A DNA stretch of 64,000 nt from Acidobacteriota bacterium. GTDB taxonomy: Bacteria > Acidobacteriota > UBA890 > WLXD01. Below the pieces are notes generated by a model. That model was given only the letters and a program-made list of their open reading frames with translations. It did no database searches and was not told where the DNA came from. Numbering within the stretch: position 1 is the first letter of the stretch; every line of letters begins with the position of its first letter. This document shows, in pieces, positions 1-8,709 of this stretch. The stretch spans positions 488,381 through 552,380 of the forward strand of contig WLXD01000004.1 in NCBI GenBank assembly GCA_012103255.1, written 5' to 3'. The position numbers and the translations under genes were made by a program.

Positions 1-165
1 GTCCTCGTGCACCTGTTGCACGAGCCCGGGATCGTCCAATAGCGCCCACGCCGACCACAAGGGCAGCGTCGTCCGTCCACCGCGACGATCGATCTCGGTT
101 CCCATCGGACCATCGAGGAGGACAGCCGCGGGGTCATCCAGCCGGGCAGCAAAGTCTTCACCCAT
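1..165 (-). CDS. Homocysteine S-methyltransferase, N-terminal fragment (cut by window edge)
   Basis: The reverse strand opens with ATG at 165 and reads 55 codons to the window edge without a stop. The peptide contains LLDGPMGTEIDRRG followed by TTLPLWSAWALLDDP, the characteristic N-terminal strand and first helix of the homocysteine S-methyltransferase (Pfam S-methyl_trans) barrel. Members move a methyl group from S-methylmethionine, betaine or methylcobalamin to homocysteine. The zinc-binding cysteines lie further downstream and are not visible, so the methyl donor cannot be assigned. A GAGGGA ribosome-binding site sits just upstream of the ATG. The gene is divergent from the MutS-like gene. 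It was too short for an automated ORF call and was read by eye. Confidence 0.8.
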   Translation of the reverse strand, partial: MGEDFAARLDDPAAVLLDGPMGTEIDRRGGRTTLPLWSAWALLDDPGLVQQVHED

Positions 166-249
166 TGTTCCCTCGAATCACGATGCGACGCGGCCGTGCC
201 GTTGTCGCGTACCCTGTTGGCTGCAATCTTCCTTGCCAACGCCATCGCC

Positions 250-2044
250 ATGCCGTCGACAACACCCCGCCAATTCTACGAGAGCCGCCGGGCAGAGCTG
301 ACGACTCAGCTCGAAGAGTTCGATCGCCGCGACGGCCAACTGGCCGCGGCCCGTGGCGTCGTCATCTTGATCGCTCTCGTGATGGCCTGGGCCGTCTTCA
401 ATCCGGACCGACTCGCGATCCAGTGGGGCGCCGTCCCTGTGGTGTGCTTTGTCGCTCTCGTCATCATGCACGAGCGGCTCGCCCGACAGCGTTCACGGCG
501 TCAGGCCGCTCTCAACTTCTACCACCGCGGACTCGCGCGAATGGACGACGCGTGGGCCGGAACCGGACCCACTGGCGACGACTTCACGGATTCGGAACAC
601 CCGTATGCCGCCGATCTGGATATCTTTGGCGAAGCGTCGTTGTTTCAGCTGCTCTGCGCCGCACAGACGCTGAGTGGGCGTCGACGACTGGGCCGCTGGC
701 TGCTGGGCCCGGCGTCTCCCGAGGTCGTGCGCGAGCGACAGGCCGCCGTCGCGGAACTGGCGCCGCGCACAACACTGCGCGAGGACCTCGCGACGCTGAG
801 CCTGGACGTGGCGCGGCGCGCCCGACCGGGGTCTCTCCGAGACTGGGCCGAAGGCAGGCAGGAAATCGACACACCCCGCAAGCTTCGCCTGGCAGCTGCG
901 GCTGTGGCCGGACTCACGGTGATGCTGGCCATTGCCATGCTTGCCGGATGGCTTTCGCGCTACTGGCTCGTCGGCGCGGTGATCCTCCAGGGCGTCTTCG
1001 CGCTGAGAACCCGCGCCGCCGTTGAGCGGGTGGCCGAGAGCGTCGACGCGGCGCGACGGGAACTCGACCTCCTCGGAGGGCTCCTGACGCGTTTCGAGGG
1101 AGAGGAGTTCCAATCGAAGCTACTTCGCGACCTGGTTGCCCGATTGCGCTGCGATGATGAGCTACCGTCGCGTCAGATCCTCCGACTGCGTCGTCTGGTT
1201 GATCTTCTCGACGCACGACGAAACCAGTTCTTCAGCCCGTTCGCTGCCCTGTTGCTGTGGGGAACTCAGTATTGCCGCCTCCATCGAGCAGTGGCGACTT
1301 CATCACGCAAGCACCGTCGTTGAATGGCTTGAAGCGGTCGCCGACCTGGAAGCGCTCGACAGCCTCGCCGCTTACCACTACGAGCACCCCGATGACCCCT
1401 TCCCCGAGATCTCCACGTCGGGACCTGCGCATTTCGTAGGCGAGGAACTGGGGCACCCACTGCTACCTGTTGAGGCCTGCGTGCCCAATTCGGTTCAACT
1501 CGAGGGCGAGCAGCGCGCCTGGATCGTCAGCGGATCGAACATGTCGGGCAAGAGCACGCTCATGCGGACGATCGGCATCAATGCCGTGCTCGCGCAGGCG
1601 GGCGCACCGGTGCGAGCCAAGGCTTTGCAGCTATCGGCTCTCCAGGTCGGTGGTTCGATACGGGTGGGAGACTCGTTGCGCCAGGGAATGTCCGGCTTCT
1701 ATGCCGAGATTCACCGATTCCGCGCCATACTCGACCTGGCCAGCGAAGCGACGCCGGTGCTCTTCCTCCTCGAGGAGATCCTGCACACCACCAACTCGCA
1801 CGACCGGAGAATCGGCGCTGCGGCGCTGGTGAAGTCGCTTCTCGGACGCGGTGCGATCGGCCTTGTCACCACCCACGATCTGGTCATCACGAGCCTCGCG
1901 GACGAGGGTCTCGGGATCCGCAACGTGCACTTCGTCGACGAACTCGTGGACGGCGAGATTCGCTTCGACTACACCGTCCGTGACGGCGTGGTGCAGCGCA
2001 GTAACGCCGTCGACTTGATGCGCGAGATCGGCCTGGACGTCTGA
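250..2044 (+). pseudogene. Membrane-anchored MutS-family ATPase, interrupted by a +1 frameshift
   Basis: Two frames join into one protein of about 597 residues, the usual length of the short membrane MutS-like family. The first part (250 to about 1260) carries two hydrophobic pairs near residues 36-73 and 215-258, then a MutS helical region ending FSPFAALLLW. The second part resumes with ELSIAASIEQWRLHH and contains Walker A GSNMSGKST (about residue 427) and the signature loop near 505. Removing one G from the GGGG run at 1259-1262 restores the frame with family-like spacing. The Walker B acidic pair reads EE (LFLLEEILH) where the family usually has DE. ATG 250 is preferred to the in-frame GTG at 196 because the reading from 250 starts like family members. 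The role is unknown; these proteins lack the mismatch-recognition domain. The break may be a sequencing error. Confidence 0.8.
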
Positions 2045-2055
2045 GGCCGGTCCGG

Positions 2056-3342
2056 TCAGGAGTCCCGCCCGTCCGAGGGCAACCGCCGTCGGTACACTTT
2101 CACGCGCACCGCTCCATCGTCGTCGTCAACTGCCAGGCCGAACGTGTCGTCGCGGATGTAGGGCCAACCCATGATCCGGACGTTCGGCCGCACCACCTCG
2201 CCAAGGTAGTTGCCGTCGTGGTCGAAGAAGTCCCAGGTGTACCTGGTTTGCCAGCACATCGTTGCCCCGGCTTCGAAATCCTCCGTGGTGGGCTTCTCGA
2301 CACAGTCGTCGCCCCGTTCGGACGCTACGTGCCGAACGATCATGATCAGGCTTCCATGATCCGGAATGATGCTCGCGTAGGCCGGTTTCGTTTCGGGCAC
2401 TTCCGGGCCGGTCCACTCCCAATCGGGCGCCCGCCTGCGGACGCGTGCGATCGTCTGCGCCTTCAGCGACTCGCGCTCGGCCGAACTGATCGGTACGGGC
2501 GTCCAGTGACGGTCCACGCTCACCCTGCGCCCATCGGGGTAGTGAATATTGAAGGCGTACGTGCCGTTCCACCCATCGACCACCGCCGGTGCCGTGGAGA
2601 TCCCGTTCGGCACTCCGGGTGCGTACGGCACCGTCGCACCAAATCGACCGTCACTCGACCGCATCACAAACTCGGACCGGTCCATGTCGACTCCTGGCGC
2701 ATAGAAGGGATCGCCGACGGTGCCTTCGTCGTCCACCTCATGGAAACCCCACCGCTGCTCATCTGCCGGGAGCTGTTGCCCTTCGTCGTCCAGAAACAAC
2801 ATCGACTGCATGTACGCTCGGCCGTCCGCGGCCACGACAAAGCCCCCGAGGAATCCCAAAGCGTCGAGCCGCAGCTGCCGTCGGTATTCCCCGTCGGTGC
2901 TAAACACCTGGATCCGGCCGTTGCCACCGTCCTGCACGAACAATTCGTCGCCAACGACCCGCATCACGGATGGAAACACGTATTCGCCGGGCCCCTCCCC
3001 CTCGCCTCCGACTGTACGGACGAACTCTCCGGAGGCCCGGTCATAGACCTTGATCAGCGCAGGCTGGCTGTCGGCGACGAACACAAACTCTTCGCTGACT
3101 GCAACCGTTGATACCCGCCCGAGCATGTACTCCTCGTCGCCCTCGAGAACGCCGATCGACAGCTCCTCCACCAACACGGCCTGGCCACCCCACTTGGAGC
3201 CGGCGAGATTCCGGACCGTGGTCACGTCCCCATCGGTTGAGCGCTCCACCTGCCATGCAGCCATGACTTCATCTTCGGGCAGGGCATCTCCGGCACAGGC
3301 ACAGAGCGAGATCATTCCGACACAAACGAGCAATCGACGCAT
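2056..3342 (-). CDS. 6-bladed beta-propeller lipoprotein
   Basis: This 428-residue protein starts with a lipoprotein signal (MRRLLVCVGMISLCAC, lipobox LCAC), so it is probably anchored in a membrane facing the periplasm or surface. The body has NHL-like propeller repeats, seen as FVADSQPALIKVYD, FVRTVGGEGEGPGEY and LFVQDGGNGRIQVFSTDGEY. This matches the '6-bladed beta-propeller' lipoproteins that are abundant in Gemmatimonadota and Acidobacteriota. No enzymatic motif is visible; a binding role is inferred from the fold. A strong CGGAGGA ribosome-binding site precedes the ATG. The 3' end is 11 nt from the convergent MutS-like gene. The start faces PadR, and the shared upstream region holds the palindrome at 3434-3471. 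Confidence 0.8.
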   Translation of the reverse strand: MRRLLVCVGMISLCACAGDALPEDEVMAAWQVERSTDGDVTTVRNLAGSKWGGQAVLVEELSIGVLEGDEEYMLGRVSTVAVSEEFVFVADSQPALIKVYDRASGEFVRTVGGEGEGPGEYVFPSVMRVVGDELFVQDGGNGRIQVFSTDGEYRRQLRLDALGFLGGFVVAADGRAYMQSMLFLDDEGQQLPADEQRWGFHEVDDEGTVGDPFYAPGVDMDRSEFVMRSSDGRFGATVPYAPGVPNGISTAPAVVDGWNGTYAFNIHYPDGRRVSVDRHWTPVPISSAERESLKAQTIARVRRRAPDWEWTGPEVPETKPAYASIIPDHGSLIMIVRHVASERGDDCVEKPTTEDFEAGATMCWQTRYTWDFFDHDGNYLGEVVRPNVRIMGWPYIRDDTFGLAVDDDDGAVRVKVYRRRLPSDGRDS

Positions 3343-3433
3343 CGCGGTCCTCCGTGAGGCTCAGGGGACGGTCGCTAGGAAAACCGCGAGGCTCATCGAT
3401 TTACGGAGGAGTCCTATCGTCGGAATTGGACCC

Positions 3434-3471
3434 TATATAGAATCCTAGGATGAAACCTAGGTTCCTATATA
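3434..3471. promoter_or_regulatory. Nested palindromic operator, likely PadR site
   Basis: Two perfect 10-bp palindromes, ATCCTAGGAT (3442-3451) and AACCTAGGTT (3454-3463), lie 12 bp apart centre to centre. They sit inside a larger inverted repeat with arms 3434-3451 and 3454-3471 (15 of 18 positions pair, 2-nt spacer) whose outer parts are TATATAG and CTATATA. The stretch is AT-rich compared with its surroundings and ends 16 bp before the padR start codon. This fits an autoregulatory operator for the dimeric PadR protein encoded next door. The propeller gene on the other side could share it. Confidence 0.65.
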
Positions 3472-3487
3472 CCCGTAGATCAAGACC

Positions 3488-3811
3488 ATGACCACCAAGA
3501 TCACCTTCACCTACCCCACCGCGATGGCTCTCGCAGCGATCGGCGAAGGCCACCGCTACGGGTTCGACATCATGGACGCCACCGGCCTGCCGGACGGAAC
3601 GGTGTATCCGATTCTGCGGCGACTGGAGAGTCGCGGCTACCTGATCGGGAAGTGGGAAGACGACGACGTGGCGTTCCGCGAAGGGCGCCCCGCCCGGCGC
3701 TACTACGAACTCACCGGCCCGGGCGACGACGCTCTCCGAGGGGCGTTCGCGAAGTTCCCTCGTCTCTCCGAACTGTTCCCCGAAGCCGGCCGCCTGGGGT
3801 CCTCGATCTAG
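3488..3811 (+). CDS. PadR-family transcriptional regulator
   Basis: A 107-residue winged-helix protein. Residues about 8-75 show the PadR pattern: AMALAAIGEGHRYGFDIM, then GTVYPILRRLESRGYL, then the wing with RPARRYYELTGPG. The length is typical of the short PadR class with a small C-terminal dimerisation helix. PadR proteins are usually ligand-responsive repressors of a neighbouring transporter or metabolic gene. The permease gene begins 4 bp after this stop codon, so PadR very probably controls it in one operon. A large palindrome (3434-3471) directly upstream is the candidate operator. Confidence 0.9.
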   Translation: MTTKITFTYPTAMALAAIGEGHRYGFDIMDATGLPDGTVYPILRRLESRGYLIGKWEDDDVAFREGRPARRYYELTGPGDDALRGAFAKFPRLSELFPEAGRLGSSI

Positions 3812-3814
3812 CCG

Positions 3815-6514
3815 ATGACTCTCACGAACTCGCCCTCCTCCCCCACCGCGCGTCGACTTCCCGTCGCGTTGCGGCGAGTCCTGTCGGTCGGAGCTTTCTG
3901 GGTGCCCCGATCGCGGCGTGGCGCCTGGCGACGGGAATGGGAAGCGGAGCTGTTCTTTGCGGCACGTAAGGGTGATACGGCGCGAAACAAGAAACTTTGG
4001 CGTCGAGCGCTCTGGTCTCAGCTCGACGCGATGTGGATTTTCCAGGAGGAACTGACGATGATCCGACTCCTTGCAGATATCCGGCTTGCCGTGCGCGGCC
4101 TGCAGCGCTCGGCCACGTTCACGGTGGTGGCGGTGCTCACCCTCGCCCTCGGGATCGGTGCGACCACGGCGATATTCAGCGTGGTCAACGCGGTGCTAAT
4201 CCAACCGTTGCCCTATCCGGATGCTGAAGAACTGCTGTCTGTGAACTTCGAGGCCCCGGGGATGGGCTACCCGTTCGTGCCTTTCTCCGACGGCGCATTC
4301 CTGTTCGTCCGCGATCGGCAGCAGAGCCTGGCGGCACTCGCGATGTACAACACGCACAGCGTGAATCTGGTGGCCGACGGTGAGCCGATCCGGGTGGCAG
4401 GTGCCAACGTCACGCCGTCGCTATTCGACGTGCTGCAGATACCGGCCGCGATGGGCCGGACGTTCACCAGTGAGGAAGGAACACCCGGGGCGGCGCCCGT
4501 AGCGCTCATCGCCCACGAATTATGGCTCGAGCGCTACGGTGGCGACTCCGCCATCCTTGGTCAGGTGGTGGACATGGACGGCGTGATGCGACAGATCGTG
4601 GGCGTGATGCCCCCGGGGTTTACCTTCCCCGGAACGAACACGCGGATCTGGAAGCCGTTCGAGTTGGATGAGACGAGCTTCTCGATGGGATCGTTCAGCC
4701 ACCCCGGTGTCGGACGCATGCGACCGGGTACCGACGCCGCGACGGTGGAGTCGGACATCGAGGCTGTGATGGTCCGAATGTTCGAAGAGTACGCCGACGC
4801 CTTTCCGCCGAACTTCGCCGAGCAGGCCGGATTTGCGCCACGCGTCGTGGACCTCAAGGAACTGGCGGTTGGCGACATCCGCCAGGCGTTGTTCGTCGTG
4901 CTAGGCACGGTGAGCTTGGTTCTGCTGATCGCGTGCGCCAACGTCGGCAACCTGTTTCTTGTGCGTGCCGAGATGCGACAACGCGAGGTCACGCTGCGTG
5001 CCGCGCTGGGCGCCGGTCGCACAGACATAGCCCGGTTCTTCCTCGCCGAGAGCCTGATTCTGGCCATCACTGGCGGCGTCCTCGGAGTGGTATTGGCTTT
5101 TCTCGCGGTGCGCGCGTTCACCACACTGGCGCCGGTCGCGCTCCCGCGGTTGACCGAAATCAGCATCGACGCGACGGTCCTGCTGTTTACGCTCGCGGTC
5201 TCGCTGGCTGCCGGGATCGCTTTTGGCGCCATTCCGCTCCTGCGCCGTCAGCTACGCGACCTCGCCTCGTCGCTGCGCGAAGGCGGACGCTCGGTCACCG
5301 TGTCGCAGGGCCCCTTCAGCCTCCGCAACCTCCTGGTGGTGTCACAGATCGCGCTAGCGCTCGTGCTGCTCGTCGGCTCCGGACTCATGATGCGGAGCTT
5401 CCAGGCTCTGCGCGAGGTCAATCCCGGCTTCGCAGCCGATGGGGTGCTGACGGCGTCCATCGCCCTTCCCAGGTCCGAGTATCCGGACGCAGAAGAACGT
5501 CTGGCGCTCTGGGTCTCGCTCCGCGACCGGGTGGCCGGCCTGCCGGGCGTCACGTCGGCGGGAGTGGTCGACAATCTGCCCATGGGCACGAGCCGCAGCG
5601 CCGGCTCGTTCACCATCGAGGGCCTCGTCCCGGAGGAAGGTGCTCTCCCGCCCTCGGCGGAGAAGAAGAGTGTGACGGCGGGCTACTTCGAGACTCTCCA
5701 GATTCCCCTGCTACAGGGCAGGTACCTGGACGACGGCGACGGTGTGGATCGCTTCCGGGCCGCCGTGGTTTCGGCAAACCTCGCAGCGCACTGGTGGCCG
5801 ACAGCAGGCGCTATCGGGAAACGCATCAGCGAGAACGGTGGCGCTGATGAACCCACGTGGTACGAGATCGTCGGCGTGGTCGGCAATGTGCACAACGAAA
5901 CGCTCGAAGATCCGGCCGAGCACACGATCTACTACCCGATCATGGCCGGGGCGGCCGAGGCTCCCGACGTGTCCTGGAACAACACCCTGATCATCCGCAC
6001 CGAAGGCTCACCGACAGGGCTGCTCCCTGGGGTCCGCGGTGTAGTCAGCGAACTCGACGCCCGCCTCCCGATCGCGCGGTCACGGCCGCTGGCGGAGCAC
6101 CTCGCCGACACGATGGCCCGTACCTCCTTCACTCTCGTGATGCTAGGCATCGCTGCCTCGGTCGCGCTGTTCCTGGGAGCGATCGGGATCTACGGGGTGA
6201 TCTCTTACGTGGTGAGTCAGCGCACTTCCGAGATCGGTGTCCGCATCGCACTCGGCGCCTCACGCGGCTCGGTGCAGAACATGGTCGTACGACGAGGAAT
6301 GCTGCTGGCAAGCGTCGGAATCGTCGTAGGTCTCGTCGGGGCCTTCGCCGCCACGACGGCACTCGGGTCGCTGCTCTACGAAGTGGATGCGCTCGACCCG
6401 ACAACCTATGCGGCCGTTGCCGTGGCCCTGGCGTTGACGGCGTTGCTTGCCAGCTGGATTCCGGCGATGCGGGCTTCGGGAGTGGATCCGATTGTGGCGC
6501 TGCGTTCGGACTAG
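3815..6514 (+). CDS. MacB/FtsX-type ABC transporter permease (acidobacterial ADOP type)
   Basis: An 899-residue permease with two MacB-PCD/FtsX halves. The first 80 residues carry the arginine-rich segment with RREWEAEL that precedes the permease domain in ADOP proteins, which supports the upstream start at 3815. A membrane helix follows at about 96-118 (VVAVLTLALGIGATTAIFSVV), then a periplasmic domain, a three-helix FtsX block near 345-460, a second periplasmic domain, and a final FtsX block ending IPAMRASGVDPIVALRSD. No ATPase is encoded nearby, as is common for this family, so the ATP-binding partner must be elsewhere. Transport of a drug, peptide or lipid cannot be told apart from sequence. 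It is co-transcribed with PadR. Confidence 0.9.
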   Translation: MTLTNSPSSPTARRLPVALRRVLSVGAFWVPRSRRGAWRREWEAELFFAARKGDTARNKKLWRRALWSQLDAMWIFQEELTMIRLLADIRLAVRGLQRSATFTVVAVLTLALGIGATTAIFSVVNAVLIQPLPYPDAEELLSVNFEAPGMGYPFVPFSDGAFLFVRDRQQSLAALAMYNTHSVNLVADGEPIRVAGANVTPSLFDVLQIPAAMGRTFTSEEGTPGAAPVALIAHELWLERYGGDSAILGQVVDMDGVMRQIVGVMPPGFTFPGTNTRIWKPFELDETSFSMGSFSHPGVGRMRPGTDAATVESDIEAVMVRMFEEYADAFPPNFAEQAGFAPRVVDLKELAVGDIRQALFVVLGTVSLVLLIACANVGNLFLVRAEMRQREVTLRAALGAGRTDIARFFLAESLILAITGGVLGVVLAFLAVRAFTTLAPVALPRLTEISIDATVLLFTLAVSLAAGIAFGAIPLLRRQLRDLASSLREGGRSVTVSQGPFSLRNLLVVSQIALALVLLVGSGLMMRSFQALREVNPGFAADGVLTASIALPRSEYPDAEERLALWVSLRDRVAGLPGVTSAGVVDNLPMGTSRSAGSFTIEGLVPEEGALPPSAEKKSVTAGYFETLQIPLLQGRYLDDGDGVDRFRAAVVSANLAAHWWPTAGAIGKRISENGGADEPTWYEIVGVVGNVHNETLEDPAEHTIYYPIMAGAAEAPDVSWNNTLIIRTEGSPTGLLPGVRGVVSELDARLPIARSRPLAEHLADTMARTSFTLVMLGIAASVALFLGAIGIYGVISYVVSQRTSEIGVRIALGASRGSVQNMVVRRGMLLASVGIVVGLVGAFAATTALGSLLYEVDALDPTTYAAVAVALALTALLASWIPAMRASGVDPIVALRSD

Positions 6515-6527
6515 AGGGTGGAGAGAG

Positions 6528-6660
6528 GAGCGGGGGACGGGGTTCGACGACGAACTGTCATCGGGTGCAGTTGATTCCACGCCGTGCAGCCGCGCCATCT
6601 CCTTCGCTCACCCCACCGCACTGCCAGCGAGTGTTCTCTGTCGAACCCCGTCCCCCGCTC
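6528..6660 (-). repeat. Structured palindromic-ended repeat, copy A
   Basis: The element is closed by a perfect 21-bp inverted repeat (6528-6548 with 6640-6660) around a 91-nt interior. Read on the minus strand, the interior carries ACTCGCTGGCA, GCGCGGCTGCACGGC and TGACA in that order, as in copies B, C and D. There is no U-tract after the stem, so it is not a standard intrinsic terminator. Copy A lies just after the ADOP permease stop codon. No target-site duplication is apparent. Confidence 0.8.
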
Positions 6661-6754
6661 TCGCGAAACCGTAGTTCCGGCGCGCGCGCATCGCGGGCTC
6701 GCGCGCCTCGGTCTCGCAACGACGCTAGAAGCGCCTGACGTAGGAGTTGCCCGG

Positions 6755-6891
6755 GGGGAGTCCGTCAGGGGTCGACAAGCGAGGACTCGCTGGCACGGCA
6801 ACGAGGAGGGCTAGGCTCCCGCGCGGCTGCACGGCGATCGAACAACCCCGAAGCGACGACACCGAGCGGCTCGACCCCTGATGGACTCCCC
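6755..6891 (+). repeat. Structured palindromic-ended repeat, copy B
   Basis: Arms 6755-6775 and 6871-6891 pair over 21 positions, with one G-T pair (6764). The interior has GACTCGCTGGCACG, GGGCTAGGC, GCGCGGCTGCACGGC and GACACCGAG, matching copy D in the same orientation and copies A and C in reverse. It lies 94 bp from copy A in opposite orientation and 20 bp from the 3' end of the convergent PQQ-propeller gene. The rest of 6515-6911 shows no gene. Confidence 0.8.
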
Positions 6892-6911
6892 GCCCTCGCT
6901 CTCCCCAACGT

Positions 6912-8357
6912 TCAGTCGGTCAAGCCGAACGCATACAGATGATTCCGCGTCCGCAAATAGATCCGATCATCCGCAATCGCCGGCGTCGCGTGACAAAGGT
7001 CGTCGAGGTCCGACACGCTCACCGGCGCAAGGCCACCATCGGGCTCGAGCACGGAGAACATGCAGAGCTCGGAGAGCATGAAGATCTTGCCGTCGGCTGC
7101 GATCGGCGACGCATAGTACTGATCGATCGCGCCCTTGAGGCGGCCCTGTGCGATCACCTCGCCTGTGGCCGGATCGAACGAGGTAACGATGCCGCCGTCG
7201 TTCACCATGTAGAGAATGTCGTTGTAGATCAGCGGCGACGGAAGCTGGGGCACTGCCTTGTTGTACTCCCAGATCAGGTTCTCTTCGCTCATGTCGCCGG
7301 AACCGCCGAGACGAATGGCCAGCATGCCGTTGCGACTCTCGAGAGCGGCGCGCAGGTACGCCCATTCGCGCTCGTTCAGATTGCCGTCGCCCTCGTAGTC
7401 GGCCAAACCGAACCACTGCGTTGCCCGGGACTGCGGCATTTCTTCCTGGCTGATCAGACCGTCACCGTTGCTATCGGCGTCGGGCATGAGCTCGTCGAAC
7501 TCAGGCAGGAATACCTGGTTGCCCGGTTGATTCATTGGCGAGCCGTAGCCGTTCACAAAGGCAACGCCATCGTGGATCACCGGCGTCGACTTCATCTCGA
7601 ATGACAACCCGCTGACCCACCAGAGCTTCTCGCCGGTGAAGGGGTCGTAGGCATCGAGCAGGAACGATCCGGGGACCAACAGTTGTTGCTCGCCCTCTGG
7701 GGACACCCAGAGGATCGGTGTCGAATGTCCGCTATGAGCCTCGGGCCGCGCAACACGCCACACTTCGTCACCCGTGGCGCGGTCGTAGGCTGCGATAAAC
7801 GACTCGACTTCCTGGTCGGCTACGAGGATCACGAGATCATCCACGATCACCGGGGAAGCCCCCATGCCGTAGATGTTGGTGAACGGGCCCATGGCGACGT
7901 CCCAGCGCTCTTCGCCATCGAGGTCGTAGGACAACAGGCCGTAATCGTGGAAGAACACGTAGAGTTCGTTGTCGGCCACGACTGCGCTGGCCGCAGCCGG
8001 GTGGCTACGAAAGTCCACTGATTCCTGGCGCGGCCTGGGCGAGGTCTGGCGCCAGAGAATCTCACCGGTTGTCCGATCCAGAGCGATCGTCTCGAGCGCT
8101 TCGCCTTCGAGGGCGGTAACGAAGACGCGATCGTCGGCGATCACAGGTGAGGAAAAGCCGGACGGCAGGGCCGTCTTCCACACAACGTTGGTATCGGGGC
8201 CGAACTCCGTGGGCAGATTACCGGCCTCCACCACGCCGGATCCGTTCGGGCCGCGGAATCGCTTCCAATCGTCCTCGGGTGCGGTACCCAATGCGTCTGC
8301 AACGCCGGCTACAAGGATCGCGACCAGGAACACACCAGAGAGGGCACGCTTCGTCAT
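6912..8357 (-). CDS. Exported PQQ-type beta-propeller protein with inserted EF-hands
   Basis: A 481-residue protein with an N-terminal signal peptide (MTKRALSGVFLVAILVAGV). PQQ-like repeats follow, for example IALDRTTGEILWR, AYDRATGDEVWR and LDAYDPFTGEKLWW, giving a quinoprotein-like propeller related in fold to BamB. Between blades, near residues 292-335, lie two EF-hand-like loops: the canonical DADSNGDGLISQEE and a less regular DYEGDGNLNERE. Binding of PQQ or catalysis is not established, because many such propellers only bind proteins or polysaccharide. The EF-hands suggest calcium binding. The gene converges on the ADOP permease across the repeat pair A/B. Confidence 0.85.
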   Translation of the reverse strand: MTKRALSGVFLVAILVAGVADALGTAPEDDWKRFRGPNGSGVVEAGNLPTEFGPDTNVVWKTALPSGFSSPVIADDRVFVTALEGEALETIALDRTTGEILWRQTSPRPRQESVDFRSHPAAASAVVADNELYVFFHDYGLLSYDLDGEERWDVAMGPFTNIYGMGASPVIVDDLVILVADQEVESFIAAYDRATGDEVWRVARPEAHSGHSTPILWVSPEGEQQLLVPGSFLLDAYDPFTGEKLWWVSGLSFEMKSTPVIHDGVAFVNGYGSPMNQPGNQVFLPEFDELMPDADSNGDGLISQEEMPQSRATQWFGLADYEGDGNLNEREWAYLRAALESRNGMLAIRLGGSGDMSEENLIWEYNKAVPQLPSPLIYNDILYMVNDGGIVTSFDPATGEVIAQGRLKGAIDQYYASPIAADGKIFMLSELCMFSVLEPDGGLAPVSVSDLDDLCHATPAIADDRIYLRTRNHLYAFGLTD

Positions 8358-8434
8358 CAGTCCTACCGTTTTTTTCGAGCCGCAGAGAAGTGGCGGCTGG
8401 TCGTGGGAGCGCCAGATGACTGTATCATTGGGGC

Positions 8435-8707
8435 ATGAGAGCGAACATTGGAGTTCAGGTTGGCGTCGGCGTCCTGCTGGTGGGCGCGCTCGTGCTCATC
8501 ATCTGGGCGAGCGCGTCACTTGGCGGAGTAACCGGCGAGATCTGCATCACGTACAACGGACTCACGGAATGCCGCGTAGCTTCAGGCAACACCGAAGAGG
8601 AAGCGATCCGCACGGCCGCCGACATGGCTTGCTCGGCGCTGGCCTCTGGCATGACCGAACGCATTAACTGCCAGAGTTCCACGCCCACCAGCGTCACCTG
8701 GCAGTAG
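8435..8707 (+). CDS. Small single-pass membrane protein, unknown function
   Basis: A 90-residue protein with one transmembrane segment at about residues 6-30 (VGVGVLLVGALVLIIWASASL) and a short extracytoplasmic domain with four cysteines (EICITY, LTECRV, DMACSA, INCQSS), possibly disulphide-bonded. I do not recognise the family. A TATCAT box only 6 nt before the ATG suggests a very short or absent leader. The stop codon is 2 nt from the end of the convergent phosphatase gene. The hydrophobic segment and the lack of a competing ORF support a real gene. Confidence 0.6.
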   Translation: MRANIGVQVGVGVLLVGALVLIIWASASLGGVTGEICITYNGLTECRVASGNTEEEAIRTAADMACSALASGMTERINCQSSTPTSVTWQ

Positions 8708-8709
8708 CG

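Noticed and set aside
6528..6891. Structured repeats as simple intrinsic terminators
   Set aside because: There is no T-run after either arm, the interiors of about 90 nt are too long and are conserved, and copy C comes after a complete terminator.
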